This document shows positions 12,608-24,200 of a stretch of 64,000 nt of DNA, piece after piece. The notes under the pieces were generated by a model. It did not search any database, was not told the origin of the DNA, and saw only the letters and a list, made by a program, of their open reading frames with translations. Made by a program: the position numbers and the translations under genes. Location: positions 62,713 through 126,712 of the forward strand of contig VXAZ01002271.1 in assembly GCA_013399875.1 (NCBI GenBank), read 5' to 3'. Positions within the stretch are counted from its first letter, which is position 1. Each line of letters begins with the position of its first letter. The stretch comes from Gymnorhina tibicen. Taxonomy: Eukaryota; Chordata; Aves; Passeriformes; Artamidae.

Positions 12608-12696
12608 TGAGGGCCCCGAGCCGCCCCCGGCCCCACAGCACACCCCGAACTCTGGGCTGAGGGCCCCGAGCCGCCCCCGGCCCCACAGCACACCCC
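12608..12696. repeat. Tandem duplication, 50-bp period
   Basis: A 39-base GC-rich segment starting tgagggccccgagccgcc occurs at 12608-12646 and again, identical, at 12658-12696. The exact match suggests a recent duplication or an ongoing minisatellite of two copies. Confidence 0.9.
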
Positions 12697-13653
12697 CTGA
12701 TCCCCCCAGGGCTGAGGCGAGCTCTCCCATCTTGGCCCCTGATGCATTTTCTAAGGAAGATCCCGGTGGATTTGCAGTGAATTTATGGAAGTTTCAGTGC
12801 CTCTGACAGGTGGCTTTCGCATGAGCGATGGCCCAGAGGCCATCAACAGCCACATCTAAAACCATGTGGTGACACTGGGGTTTGGCAAACGGGATGAAGG
12901 GCCGCTCCACTGCCTCACTGCACGGCCAGGGGAGCACAGCCAGCTCCCGCTTGTGCCATCAAACCAAGGAATCCCTGCTTTTAACGGGTAACAGCAATTC
13001 CAGAGGTTGAACACACAAAGGATTGGAGTGAAGAGTAGAGACATGACACTGAAAGCAACCACAGTCCATTCTTTATTACTGATTTCTGAGTTACTTCAGA
13101 CTTTCCATCCTGTAGATGATACCACAGCATTCCGTCACCTCTGCACACGTGGGCACAAGGGGTGGCTGTGCCTAACCCAGACCACAACTGTTTCAATCAG
13201 AGCAGGCGCTCAGTGAAGACCCTCACACCTCACCCCTGGGCAGCAGCTGCTGGCCTAAGCTCCCACAGCAGCAAACAGGTAACACTTGGCTCAGATCTCT
13301 TTGGATTCTAAAAGCCTGTTTAAATGCTTTAGTTTTTGCCACATTAGTAGACTGAAGCATGGAAATAGTGACCACTTTGCCCAGCATAAATACAAATATT
13401 TATACATGCTTTCAATTCATACAGACTGTTCCTCCATACAGGAATGAAGTTGCTCAGAACCTAGTATCTGTGCATCACCTTTAATCCATGCATGATTTTG
13501 CTGAAGTTTCGCTTTTATTTTTGTCAGAGTTTTAGAGGCAGAATTGCAATACAAGATGGCAGCTGAGGGAAGGGCGGCCGAGGGAAGGGCGGTCCCCATT
13601 GGTAGCACCGGCCCCGCTGTGTGCCTCCCCCACAGGAGCCCCGTGCCTGTTAC

Positions 13654-13884
13654 CTTTGCGGTTCATGCCCATCTGGAGGCACTTGAGCAGCCGGCAGTAC
13701 TGGCACCTGTTGCGCTGCTTGCGGGACATGACGCAGTTCTTGTCCCGGCTGCATCTGTAGACCCGCTTGTTGCAGATGCTCCTTTTGAAGAACCCCTTGC
13801 AGCCCTCGCAGGAGATGATCCCATAGTGCAGCCCTGTTGCCCTGTCCCCGCAGATCAGGCAGGTTCGCTGATCCACCCGCTCAT
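13654..13884 (-). CDS. NR6A1: NR6A1 exon: two-zinc-finger DNA-binding domain
   Basis: A 231-nt internal exon that starts by completing a split codon (two bases) and ends with one base of the next. It encodes both C4 zinc fingers. The first has CLIC and CEGC cysteine pairs, with the P-box CEGCKG that sets half-site recognition, followed by FFKRS. The second has CSRDKNC and RCQYC, then the start of the C-terminal extension ([10 protein letters not shown]). This is the whole DNA-contacting core and is nearly identical to the mammalian protein. The acceptor is cttgcag at its upstream edge and the donor is AAAG|gtaaca. The residues before the fingers (ERVDQ) differ from the human DDRAEQ. The split first codon reads D or N depending on which upstream exon is used. 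Confidence 0.98.
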
Positions 13885-16800
13885 CTGCAAGGCAAGAGGA
13901 AAGGATTTGAGGAGGAGCCTGGAGCTTTTGTCAGGTCAGTCTGACTGAGGGGCAGCCACTGCCAGTCCGTGCAGATCCATCACGCAGCACTGCAGGGGCA
14001 GCTCCATCCTTCCCTTCCTCACTGCCAGGCAAGACCCTTAGTGCTCTCCCCAGCAGCCTCCATTGAGCTTCCTGCTGTTCTTAGCAGAGAGGAACAGAAA
14101 CTCCAGCGGGGACAAAAAGCGGTCTAAAATGTCCCACCTCAACCGCACAGAGCAGGGTGTGCAAATACAGAAACCTGGCAGACACCAGTGACTGTGAAAT
14201 CCTGTCACATCTCACAGACTCCGGGGGCACCTCCAGGCCTCAAAAGCCCCAGTGCACAAGCCACCGCCCAGAACCCAAGAGAACATCATTACAGAAACCA
14301 TCATATGGTTAAGCCACAGTGATGTGATTCTACTGATCCTTTTCCAAATCTTTGGAAGGCCTTTGGATGACTAAAAATGTAAATTGCAGGGCTCTCTGCA
14401 ACAGGAGCTGTCACATTAAATTCAGTATTGTAAGACTCTAACACTGCCTGAGAGAGAGAGCAGAGATGATGCTCGGCTCAGTGAGATCTCCAGACAGGGA
14501 TGTCAAACAGAAAGGAAGAAGTAAATGATGGTGAAGAGACCCAGGTAGCTAACCCAGAATCTCATCACCTCATACTGCATGTTTAGGGAGCCCTAAACCT
14601 TACTTCAACCAAGTCAGCTATGCTTAAAATAATGTCACCCAGTTGCACCAGCGGCTCTTCCTGTAGCAGATGTTCCACAGACCAACAGTTTAACCCCTTG
14701 CATGCCAGGCCAAGCTGCCTCCAGCCCCCACCTCATGTTTTAACCCATTAAAATCCCAACAGCTGCAAACAAGATCTGCACTGAGAAGGTGGGAACTACT
14801 CAAGTACATTCAGGGACACACATCTGCAATATTCCAGTGTTCTCCATGGGGCTGCTTTCCCAAATGTCCAACAAGCATTACCCAGATGACTAGATCACCC
14901 TGGCTGAGCCAGGAACCACTCTGCTGCTTCTCACTCCATCACACCTTTCCTAGGGATGCTGGTCAAACCAGGTTGTTTCTGGTGTTTGTTGGCCTGAGGC
15001 AGGACGCTGCCATGGCCAACAGGCAGAAACACCCACGGCTGAGGCAGGACCTGGGAGGTGGCACCGACTCTCTGCGGCAGCCTGAGGACAGAGCAGGGCA
15101 CAGAGCAGGGCACGGCAGCTTCCCGCGCCCACCACCCGCACTGGGAGCCAACACGGAGCTCAGACTAGGCAGACACACAGCTGCACAAACCCACATCGTG
15201 CCTGGGGTGCTGCCCACACCCACTGCTCCCCTTTGGATACAGACCTTGAAAAACCCCAGCCTTTGGATGGCACCGGCTTGTGAAGATGAGCTGAGTCAAA
15301 CTCACTTCAGCATGACAACACCAAGCCTGACTTTCCTCATTTATATTTGATCAGGGAGTTTTCTGAGACAAAGGTGTTTATCTACAGGATGGATTTTTGG
15401 AGCAGCAGGAGGTAGGAGTCACAGTGAAGTCTTCTCCAGCCTCAATAAAGCCCAAGCAAGCCGACAAACCAGGGTGTAGCTTCTTACTACTGCAGAACAT
15501 GTGAATGCAATAGAAATGAATGAGCCAAATGTATTGGGATCAGAAATTAAACCAGTTTTCAGTTACACGAGCCAAGCAAAAATCTAAACCAGCTGCTCCT
15601 ACTCACAAGCAGCTTTCTCCAGCTTAAACCCAGTAGAAACCAGAACCAATCTGTGTTAATCTCTAAAAGGTTTGCTATGCACAGCATGCACATTTGCACT
15701 GTTCTGCAAATTTCACTGTTATAAAACATTAAAATAAAGGGATGAACAAAGGAAACACAAACTTTAAGTGAAGAAACATTCCTGATTCACACCAAAACAT
15801 TCCCAGTTTTACAGGACAGACCACCTCAGGTATGTGCTGAACCCAAAGGAATGTGGGTATGGATCAGGAGCGAGGCTATCTGAGCATCTCTGAAGGGAGG
15901 CAGCTAAACATGACTTTGTAGTCACCAAGTGCATAATCTCCACCTTCAGCAATCTGATAAACGTGGGGAGGGGGCCGGGGATTAGCCAGGACAGAGGAGT
16001 CCTCTATCTGCAGGGTTTAGCTCAGCCTCATCTTAACTCCTGGCCCTCCCCCTGCTCCCACAGCAGTGCCATAAATCCCGGGTGCCGGGGGATCCTGGGG
16101 TCAGCAGCAATGGCTGGACTCGCCGCTGGGCACGGGGAGGCACGGCCGGGCAGGACCAGGGAACCAGGAAATCACCACCCGGTCTCACACATGGCTGAAG
16201 GCAGGACACCCTGGATTGCTCCAGCACCACGGCACAGCCCCCAGGGCTGGATCACGGGGCTCCCTCCTCACCCGAGCAGCCGTGGCTGAGGATGTCAATG
16301 AGGGCTCATTCCCAGGCACAGCTTTTTTTGTTGTGGGAAGAATAGGGCCGTCACCCGGCCAGTGTGGGAAGCCTGGATGATTAAAGCAAGGAGGAATCAG
16401 AATCCTTCCCCTGCTATCCCCATCTCCCCAGTCGAAGGGCGAGATGGTGTGAATGGCCCCCTGGCCATAGGAACTGCACGCACCTCCAGCAGAAACTGTT
16501 CCTTGGGTGCGTTTCCAGATTAAAATTCGCCATCGAGCAGCGGCACACACCGTGAACAAAGACAAGGACCCCAGGGACCACAGAGGTGTCCGTGCTCCCC
16601 ACAAACCTCGCTCAAACAAAACTGGGAGATGAGACATGATGGCCTACGGAAAGTCTTAGGGGCTTAAAAAAATCCTACAGGGACCATGGCCAGGCCCACA
16701 TTGCTCCCCTGTGCCCATGGGTTTGCTGCTCCTGACCTCTGCCAGTTTTCACCCCATGTAAGGCAGTGCCTGGTGTGGGTGAAGGATGGGAGAGATGGGG

Positions 16801-19800
16801 CAGAACCGCAGTGAACTTCTCAGAAATGGTAAAGCACGAGCAAATCTAAAGCAGTTTTGCACTGAGGGTGCTCTGAACTCCCTGAACCTTGAAATTTCAC
16901 TAGAATATCAAACCACATAATTAAAATAGCAATTTTTAAGCGAATAAGCCCTCCCTCCTCCCTGTCTCTGTCACCTCTCATCTCGCTGATTCCTCTGGTT
17001 TCAAAAGCTACACAACACAACACAGATTAAGACATAAAGCAACTGACAAGAAATTTTTTCAAATACCTGTTTTATTTCAGAGAGAGAGCTGGGGAAGCTT
17101 CCCCCTGATCCCCTCCCCAGTTTTCCTGATGGGTCTTACATTTAACAAACTCATACACGGGATATTCTGGCTTTGTTCTCCCAACCCATTGTAGCAGGGG
17201 CCACTAGATCAAACAGTTGCTGCTACGACAAAAGCACTCACAAAAATCTCAACCTCATCTTGAACCCTGAAGATTTTTATGGCTACTCCCTCACTAGCCC
17301 CTCCCCGAAGCCACATTAAAGGATGTATTGTTTTCAGAGGTCATGGTAGGTTTCATACCATGTACAATGTAAATTCTCCAAGAATATGATGATGTTACAC
17401 AAGAATCACATAAGATGGAGTGAAAAAGAGAAAAAATCTCCCCTCGCCTGTGTTTTACAGGATAAACAGTAAAAGCAAGACTTAATTTTTCAGGAAACTT
17501 GCTTTTCCCCTCAGCAAAATGAGCAGTCTTGATAATTTTTTAAAGAAAATTCCTATGAATTTCCAAAAGGAAATACCTTACAATCCTGCTGAAACACATG
17601 GCAAAGACCAGTACAGAAAGCACTACAGCACATGAATGAGATTCTAAAATACACAGCAAATAAATTAAAGCATGGGGACACGCACCCGGAACATCCCTGT
17701 CACTGCTCCCACCTGTGCCACTCCTGTGGACAAACACCCCGAGCAGGCGACCGGGAAGCGCCTTCGGTGTTGGGAGTGGGGGAGCGGCACTGCCGCATTC
17801 CGGGAGGGGACCAGGTGCTGGCTGCATCTGCAGGTCCCCAGGCTGCCAGGGGGTCACACCCACCCCTGGAGACTCAGTTTAAAACTCTACAGCAACTACA
17901 GCTCCCTGGGAGATTTACCTTGGAAATCTGATGGCGTGTTGGTGCAGCCGGCTTGTGGGATTTTCCATATCGGTGCTTTACGATGGAAGAGAAACAAAGA
18001 CTTTATTTCCAAGAGTAAGGCCAAAAGTGAAGGCACAACCCCTCACCCAAACCCCAGGGCAGACCGTGCTGGGATTTGGCCTGGCTGGAAAGCAAGAAGG
18101 AGAATGGAGAAAGCTGCCGCCAGCAAAACTTCCCATTTATACAACAGAACGTGAATTTACAGCTAAGAAAATCTTTTATAGCTGAAAAAAAATCACAGGC
18201 AACACTCAGCACTGCAATTCATTAATACATTTAACATCTTTTCAGCTGTGTGCCAGTTATGTGCTTCTTGATTAACTGACCCTGTCGTAGCCCCCTACAG
18301 CACTCTTTAGCTGGGTTTAAATCTCAAGCTGCTAAATACCAGCTGTTTGAGGAGGGAGGCGGAGGGGGAGATCTCACACATGTGTTACTTAAATCCCAAC
18401 AGCATCTCACTCGCCTCTGATGATGCCTCAAACACAAACAAACGTATTGGAGTTTCTTCTTCCCTTTATTTTTCCTAATGATGTTTTTCACTGACAATTT
18501 TTAGTTTCAAGAAAACCATCCTGAGAAATTCAAGCCCCAGAACTGGAGGAACTCCCCCCTCACTGTGGAGCGCTGCATTGTCCAAACAAGCCCACCCCCA
18601 AACCAGGCGCCTTTGCTTCAGGGGCCTTTTTTTTTTTTTAACTTATAATCGATGAACACAGGGATTAAATTTTCTGTGTGCTGGCCCCTGCTCGGGACGG
18701 CAGCGAGCTCGGCGGCAGAGCCCGTGGCCGGGCGCACAAAGGGCCGGGGCGTCCCGCTCCTGCTCCCCATCGACCCCGCAGATGGGGGTCCCAGCCCCAC
18801 GCTAGAGGCGGGCGAAGGCTCCGCGTCCTGCCTGGCCAGCCCGGCTCAAAGAGCAGATTGTGCTGCCCCGGATCAGGCCGGCGATGGTGAGAGCTGAATA
18901 GAATTAACCCTCTGTGAACTAAAACAAAAACATTTGTGTGCCCAGCTGGGAGAAAGGTTAATTTAAATGGACAAGCCTCCTGCTAAAAAAAAAAAATAGA
19001 GGAGGGGAAAGAAAGAGGCAGCCTGCAACCTTATTCTCTGTGAGAGTCTCATTTTAAAAAGCAGCAAGTCAGTACTGGGAAGAAAAGAGGAGAAATGCTG
19101 CACTAGAGGAATGGCCAGTGCCATCTCACTCTGGTCTCCCTTTTCAGTAATGAAATCCCAAACTTATGGTCTTATTCCACCCTGATTCTGTTTCTGCCTA
19201 AGCAGAGTTCAATCAAAAGAAAACCCCCATTAAAAAAACCCCAGAAATCATCAGCTGCTCCTTTTCGGCTCGGTATAAATCAAGAGCGTGCAGCTGATGA
19301 AACCCATCACCCTTCCCCTGCCTAGGACACATCTCCATTTGCATATCAAAAACTCATCTGTGAAATGCAACTTCTCCCGGGCAGGGGAGCCCCGGCCCCG
19401 CCGCTGCCTCACCCCGACACCAGCCCCGCGCCCCACGGACCCCACGTCCCGGCGGGCGGGAGCTGCAGAGGGACACGGGGCGCTGCGGGACCCTCGCCCC
19501 GCTCCATTGTGCGGGACGAGGAGAGGACGGATCCTTCACTCCAGCCAGTTGTTGCACAAAGAGTTAGGAACAAAAGCCCGCACACCAAAATGTGCCCGAT
19601 GGCCCGGACCGCAGCTGGGGACAGGCACGAGGGTCTCGGTCGCGCTGCCCACAGACCGACTCCGAGTTTAGCCGCTCTCCCAAGTGATCAACTTTCGCTG
19701 ATCCAATTTTAGCAAAATAAAGCTCCGTGCGCAGTCCCTGCCCTCGCTCCGGCGCGGCCGCACGCTCTGAATTAACGACTGGGTTAGACTAGGGTGTTTT

Positions 19801-19846
19801 TTTAAATCGATACATTACAAAGCGGTAAGATGAAGACCTGACTTAC
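13885..19846 (-). other. First part of the large NR6A1 intron
   Basis: About 6 kb upstream of the zinc-finger exon in gene order. Moderately GC-rich patches lie at 18690-18890 and 19370-19520. Open frames in these patches (for example 19288-19671 and 18652-18897 on the plus strand) match no known protein. No exon or mobile element recognised. Confidence 0.75.
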
Positions 19847-20048
19847 CTGCCCTAAAACCTATTCTCTTGGCCCTAGTGAAGGTGTCTAGATGTGCAACCA
19901 CTGAGAACGATGCCGAATTAAGAAAATCTGAAACTAACCCCACCCCCAGCAGTCCGGGCTGCGGGAGCAGGGCCTGGGCACGACTGAAACAGTGACTTGT
20001 CCAACGTGTGTTACCAAACACGCAATGTTCTCTCCTGGAATATTTCAT
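19847..20048 (-). CDS. Candidate alternative first exon of NR6A1
   Basis: An open frame of 67 codons starts at an ATG at 20046-20048 (context aaggATGa, purine at -3), with an in-frame TAA upstream, and ends in a consensus donor GGGCAG|gtaagt at 19847/19846. It ends with one extra base, the phase the zinc-finger exon needs. Spliced there it would read ...[19 protein letters not shown]-rich island lies just upstream in gene order. The 67 residues (starting MKYSRREHCV) resemble nothing I recognise. It could equally be a noncoding first exon or a chance match, so the coding claim is weak. Confidence 0.3.
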
Positions 20049-20279
20049 CCTTACTCTGAAGATGGAGCTTTACCGCTGTCTTCAGTCACAGAGGGGAAAA
20101 AAGGCTGCAAATACCGGGGGGGCAGCGCCGATCCCGGGAGGGAGGGCGGGCGCTACCGTGACCCCGATACTATCCATAATTAACGATACTAAAAAAAGCT
20201 CCTCCAGATGGTCGGAGGGATTAGGAAGTTTAAAATATAAACAAATTAAGCCACAAAACAAACTAATGCCCTTTTTTTT

Positions 20280-20512
20280 TTAATTGCATAATCCTGCTCG
20301 GAGTCCAGGGCTCCGCTGCCCGGCCCCCGCGCCCCGGGAGCCGTGAAAAGGCAGGAAAAGGGGAAAGCCAGCAAGGCTCCTTCTCCCCGCGGTCCCGGGC
20401 GGTCCCGCACCCCGCGGTCCGAGCCCCGCACGCCGCACCCCGCGGGCACCGGAACGGGGCGGCCCCGGCCCGGTAGCGGCGGGGGGGGCGGCGGCCCCGG
20501 GCCCGCGCAGCC
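20280..20512. promoter_or_regulatory. GC-rich CpG island, possible promoter
   Basis: Very GC- and CpG-rich sequence running up to an assembly gap at 20513. It contains ggtcccgggcggtcccgcac and a G-run of eight near 20480. It sits immediately upstream, on the minus strand, of the candidate first exon at 19847-20048, which suggests an alternative NR6A1 promoter. No TATA box is seen. Gap and low-complexity sequence hide its other side. Confidence 0.35.
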
Positions 20513-20571
20513 NNNNNNNNNNNNNNNNNNNNNNNNNNNNNNNNNNNNNNNNNNNNNNNNNNNNNNNNNNN
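20513..20571. other. Assembly gap (59 Ns)
   Basis: A run of undetermined bases between a GC-rich island and a tetranucleotide repeat. Open frames crossing it are not meaningful. Confidence 1.
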
Positions 20572-20830
20572 CCGACGGACCCACCCACCGAGAGACTGAG
20601 CGACGACCGACCGACAGACAGACCGACCCACCGACCCACCGAGAGACTGAGCGACCAGCTGAGAGACCGACCAACAGACCGAGAGACTGAGAGGCCGGCT
20701 AACAGACCGATCGTCCGACTGACAGACTGATGACCAACTGACAGACTGACCGACAGACCAACTGACCAACAGACTGACCAACCGACCGACCGACCAACTG
20801 ACCGCCTGACTGACAGACAGACTGACTGAT
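20572..20830. repeat. Imperfect tetranucleotide repeat array
   Basis: About 260 bases built from four-base words such as gacc, gacg, gact and gaca, for example gaccgaccgaccaactgacc and gactgacagactgatgacc. The minus strand reads as serine-valine-glycine-arginine repeats with no coding meaning. It adjoins the gap, which is probably a longer unresolved piece of the same array. Confidence 0.9.
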
Positions 20831-20869
20831 TGCTGTCCCTGCCATGAGGCATAGCCTGGGCAGTTGCCA

Positions 20870-20970
20870 CGAGCCATCAGACACTGGCCATCATCACCAA
20901 CCACTGGCCACTGGCCACCAGCCGTTGGCCACTGGCCATTGCCCACCAGCCATTACCAGTGTCCACCAGT
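20870..20970. repeat. Short-period repeat of the TGGCCAC type
   Basis: About 100 bases of imperfect 7- to 14-base units such as ccactggccactggccacca and gttggccactggcca. It follows the tetranucleotide array directly but has a different unit. Confidence 0.85.
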
Positions 20971-21100
20971 TTGCACAGTCCTTCCACCAACTTCCCTGCG
21001 AACTTGAGAGAGCTGTTTGCTGCAGTGTGAAACAGGTACCAGCGACACACACATCAACAACATCCAGGGATCCCCAGCATGAAAATACAGCTTGCGCAGA

Positions 21101-21268
21101 GCAGCTGTGGCTGCCCCATCCCTGGAAGTGTTCAAGGTGAGGGTTGAACAGGGCTTGGAGCAACCTGGTCCAGTGGAAGGTGTCACTGCCCATGGCAGGG
21201 TGTGGAAGAAGATGAGCTTTAACGTAATTTCCAACCCAAATCATTCTGAGATTTTGTGACTCTATGAA
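21101..21268 (+). mobile_element. CR1 LINE 3' end fragment
   Basis: Plus-strand copy of the CR1 3' region: ctgccccatccctggaagtg, ttcaaggtgagggttgaaca, gggcttggagcaacctggtc, cactgcccatggcagg, and the tail ttccaacccaaatcattctg with gtgactctatga at the end. It is 5'-truncated, with several substitutions and small gaps compared with the usual avian consensus. Confidence 0.88.
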
Positions 21269-24200
21269 AATTATTTCTTTAAACTGATAACAAGTATTGG
21301 CAAAAAACTTATGTTTAGTTTTAATCACCACTGAAAAGCAGTACAGACACAGGCAGTGCCAGCCAACAGGCACAGCTCACAATGCTCGGGCCAGTGCCCT
21401 CGAGGAAGCCCCTTCCCATGCCCACGCCTGGCAGAGCACTGTGAACATGGACTGGGACTCCCAGTTCCTCCAGGACTGGGAATTCGGGTGCTGCTTTGGC
21501 GGTGGTCACTATGGGCAGGGGATTGGAGCCCTCCTCGCAGGGGTCTGAACAAGTGGGATGCTGGAGTTAAAATGGAACACAGTAAATCCATGACTGATTT
21601 AGCTGCCCACCTCAAAACACCACCACTGGCAGCACTGATTGTGGTGAGGTCTTCGTCAGACACAAACGTGTGTGTCTGCACCAGACAATATTTTCCTGAA
21701 GCTCTTCTGCCCCTTCATCCTCCCCCTGGGATGAACTCAGCCTGGGCTACAGTGTGTCCTTAGTGCTCAATAAACTGTCCTGGTGCTCAGCTGTGCTTGA
21801 CCAGCCCAAACCAACGCTCACGACACCCCAGCATTTAAGGGAAGGCTCAAGAGCATTTCTGCTGATGCCCAATCCAACCTGTCCTCCAGATGTCTGGATG
21901 TCTCAAAACTGGCTCTGCTCAAAAGCCACAGTTGCTTCTGTTCTGCTCCTCATCCTGAGGACTGCAGCGCCCAACCGCGCTCTGAGAAATGGCTGGCTTA
22001 GAATAAACAAGGCGCAGAGGCAACAAAAGAGGTCATATTTCACTCCATCCCAAGCCTGAAATTTTATTGCTTTCTGTTGACATCCAGCAATGCAAGTAAC
22101 CTCGTGTGCATGCAGGGCAGAGTTCAGTGGTGTCCTCCTGGCAGCCTGGGCACCCTGCTCCAGCTGACCCCGCTTGGGCAGGGGATCCGGCCACCAACCC
22201 CCATCCCAACCCTTCCATGATTTTCTCTACTCATAATCCTGTTTTTAACCCAGCATTTCCACACAGCAGGTGCATTTGCAGGAGCAAACTGTCACAAGCC
22301 CACCCTGCGCTGCTTTGCTGGTGCTGTAAATCTGTGCAGTTCCGTGCCAGTCCGTGAGACCCTCGTGGGACTGACCTCTCCTTTCTCACCGCGGCAGTCA
22401 CCAAACCCGGGCTGGCTGAGGCGCGGTGCCGCCGCCCTCGCAGCGCACGGCCAAGGTAAGCCAGCCCTGGCTGCACTATTGACACAGCTGTTTGCAATTG
22501 TGCTGCTCCCAAAGCTCCACATTCTTCATCCCATGCGAGCCCTTCGCTGGCTCCCAGCACCCCTCGGAGAAGTGTGACCAGAATGCAGAGTGCTTATTTT
22601 GTAAAGCCGCAGTGTGGTGTGGACACAGCAGGCTGAAATAAAGCAACTTAATCTCAAGATAACACAAAGTTGCTCCCACAACTGCTGTTGGGATCCAAAA
22701 CACAGATACACGAAAAAAACCCCAAAACAAACCCAAAAAAAACCCCCTCCTAATTCTGAAACTGCAATTACAGACAAAACCTGGCTGGTAAAAATTATAA
22801 TTGCCCAAACAACCCAAATCTTCCAAATTATTCACTACTCACATTAAATACACAGGTCAGTTTATCCATAATAAATCCTTAAGGGCAGAAAATAATTGCA
22901 GAGATCTGAAACTGTTCTGTAAAATTAGAGGCCAACTGGGAATGGGCAGAGGACAGGGAAAGACAAGAAAAATGAGTTCTGTTGTCTGACCCAAACAGCA
23001 TTGCAGCAAGTCTGGGCAAAGGAAAAAGAAATAGCCAATTCCCACTCCAGACAGAAAAACCTGATGCTACTGTAACCAACATCTAAGATTTTAGAATGAC
23101 ACCAGTTCATAACAGTAAAAGCCAAAAGCATTGCCAAAAAGTGGGCAAGTGCCACTGCTGCCTGCAAGGGATTTATTGTCCTGATGTTAAAGCCATAAGG
23201 GACAGGCACAGGAAGCAAGAGGAGGTACTGCCCCTCTCCCCGGGTGCTCCCTGGTCATGTGCCACGAGACCACCATTCCAAAGAGAAGGAATTCTCAAAA
23301 GATGTGACTTTTTCAGAAATACAGAGACAAACTGGTGACATGAGCCAGTACCAAAATTGACTGAACAGTGCCAGGCCAGGCCAGCACAGGTCTCCCAGCA
23401 CACTCTCTGCTGATACCATCATTTGCCACAGCCGATCCCAAAAATTTGATGAAAATCCCAAATTTGGGCAGAGCAGGGCTGGCAGAGCTGTGTGGCCCCA
23501 AGAGAGGGGCAGCCCTTCCTTGAGCTCTTGCTCTCCCTCCCACGGCCACAGTTTCATAATTCCCCGTGCTCCAGCGAGGCTTTGCCCATTTTCATGACAA
23601 TCGGGGCTCTGTTGTGTCCCCGCAGTTTGAGCCATCAGCCCCTTTGTGGCAGGAACAAAGTCCGGGCTGAGGATAACAAAACCCAGCACATCTCGGCGTT
23701 GAAGACGACAAACCCAGGGCTGCCCCCACCACTGAGCTGGCCACGGACCAAACTACAACACTGACAGGGATTTGATTTCAAGCAGAAACAGATCCTAAGG
23801 AAATACCCGACTCCTGGCTTAGTTTTCATTTTAGCAACAATGGTGCCGCTGGCAGCACCTCCGCTGTGCAGCGCCTGAGCCCGTGCGGGTCAGCAAGCAC
23901 AGGAACCTGGGGAACGAGACCCTGCGCCCGCAACCAGAACCAACCTGGTTTGCAAATGTAGCTGAATAAATGATAAAAAATTCAGATTAACACATCTCAA
24001 CAGCCTCAGCACTGTGGACGTTACTGCTTTCAGGCACTGCAGTGAGAGAACTGGTTGGAGGTAAACACAGCGTGTACTTTCCCCAAAAGATCTATTCCAC
24101 TCACTATGCATGCAGCTATTTCAGAGAAAAATTTTAAAAATGAATATAAAATTGCATAGAGGAATGATAATAAACATCTACCTGATGTCTGAGCTGTTCT

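Larger units (their letters stand above)
10328..13653 (-). other. NR6A1 intron
   Basis: Intron downstream of the zinc-finger exon. It contains a GC-rich part at 11100-11620 with overlapping open frames on both strands that look accidental, and a polypurine tract and short tandem duplication near 12475-12700, listed separately. No further exon found. Confidence 0.8.
929..13884 (-). other. NR6A1: NR6A1 gene, DNA-binding and ligand-binding part
   Basis: This is the firmly supported span of the NR6A1 (germ cell nuclear factor) gene. Eight exons in order on the minus strand join without a frame break and give about 430 codons, against 480 residues for the whole human protein. The amino-terminal part, roughly 50 residues in mammals, is upstream or uses the candidate exons noted separately. 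The family is an orphan nuclear receptor that binds DR0 elements and extended half-sites of the TCAAGGTCA type, represses pluripotency genes such as POU5F1 during differentiation, and affects trunk and axial development. Every intron here begins with GT and ends with AG. Exon phases and lengths match the human protein as I remember it. No inactivating change is visible. Confidence 0.97.

Noticed and set aside
17870..17935. Minus-strand donor-like sequence CCAAG|gtaaat as an NR6A1 exon
   Set aside because: No acceptor in a fitting phase, and the peptide resembles nothing in NR6A1.
20246..20946. Minus-strand open frames rich in serine, valine, glycine and arginine
   Set aside because: They translate a tetranucleotide array and cross a gap.
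22370..22460. Plus-strand exon-like segment ending CCAAG|gtaagc
   Set aside because: GC-rich with several possible acceptors and no link to another exon. Too weak to list.
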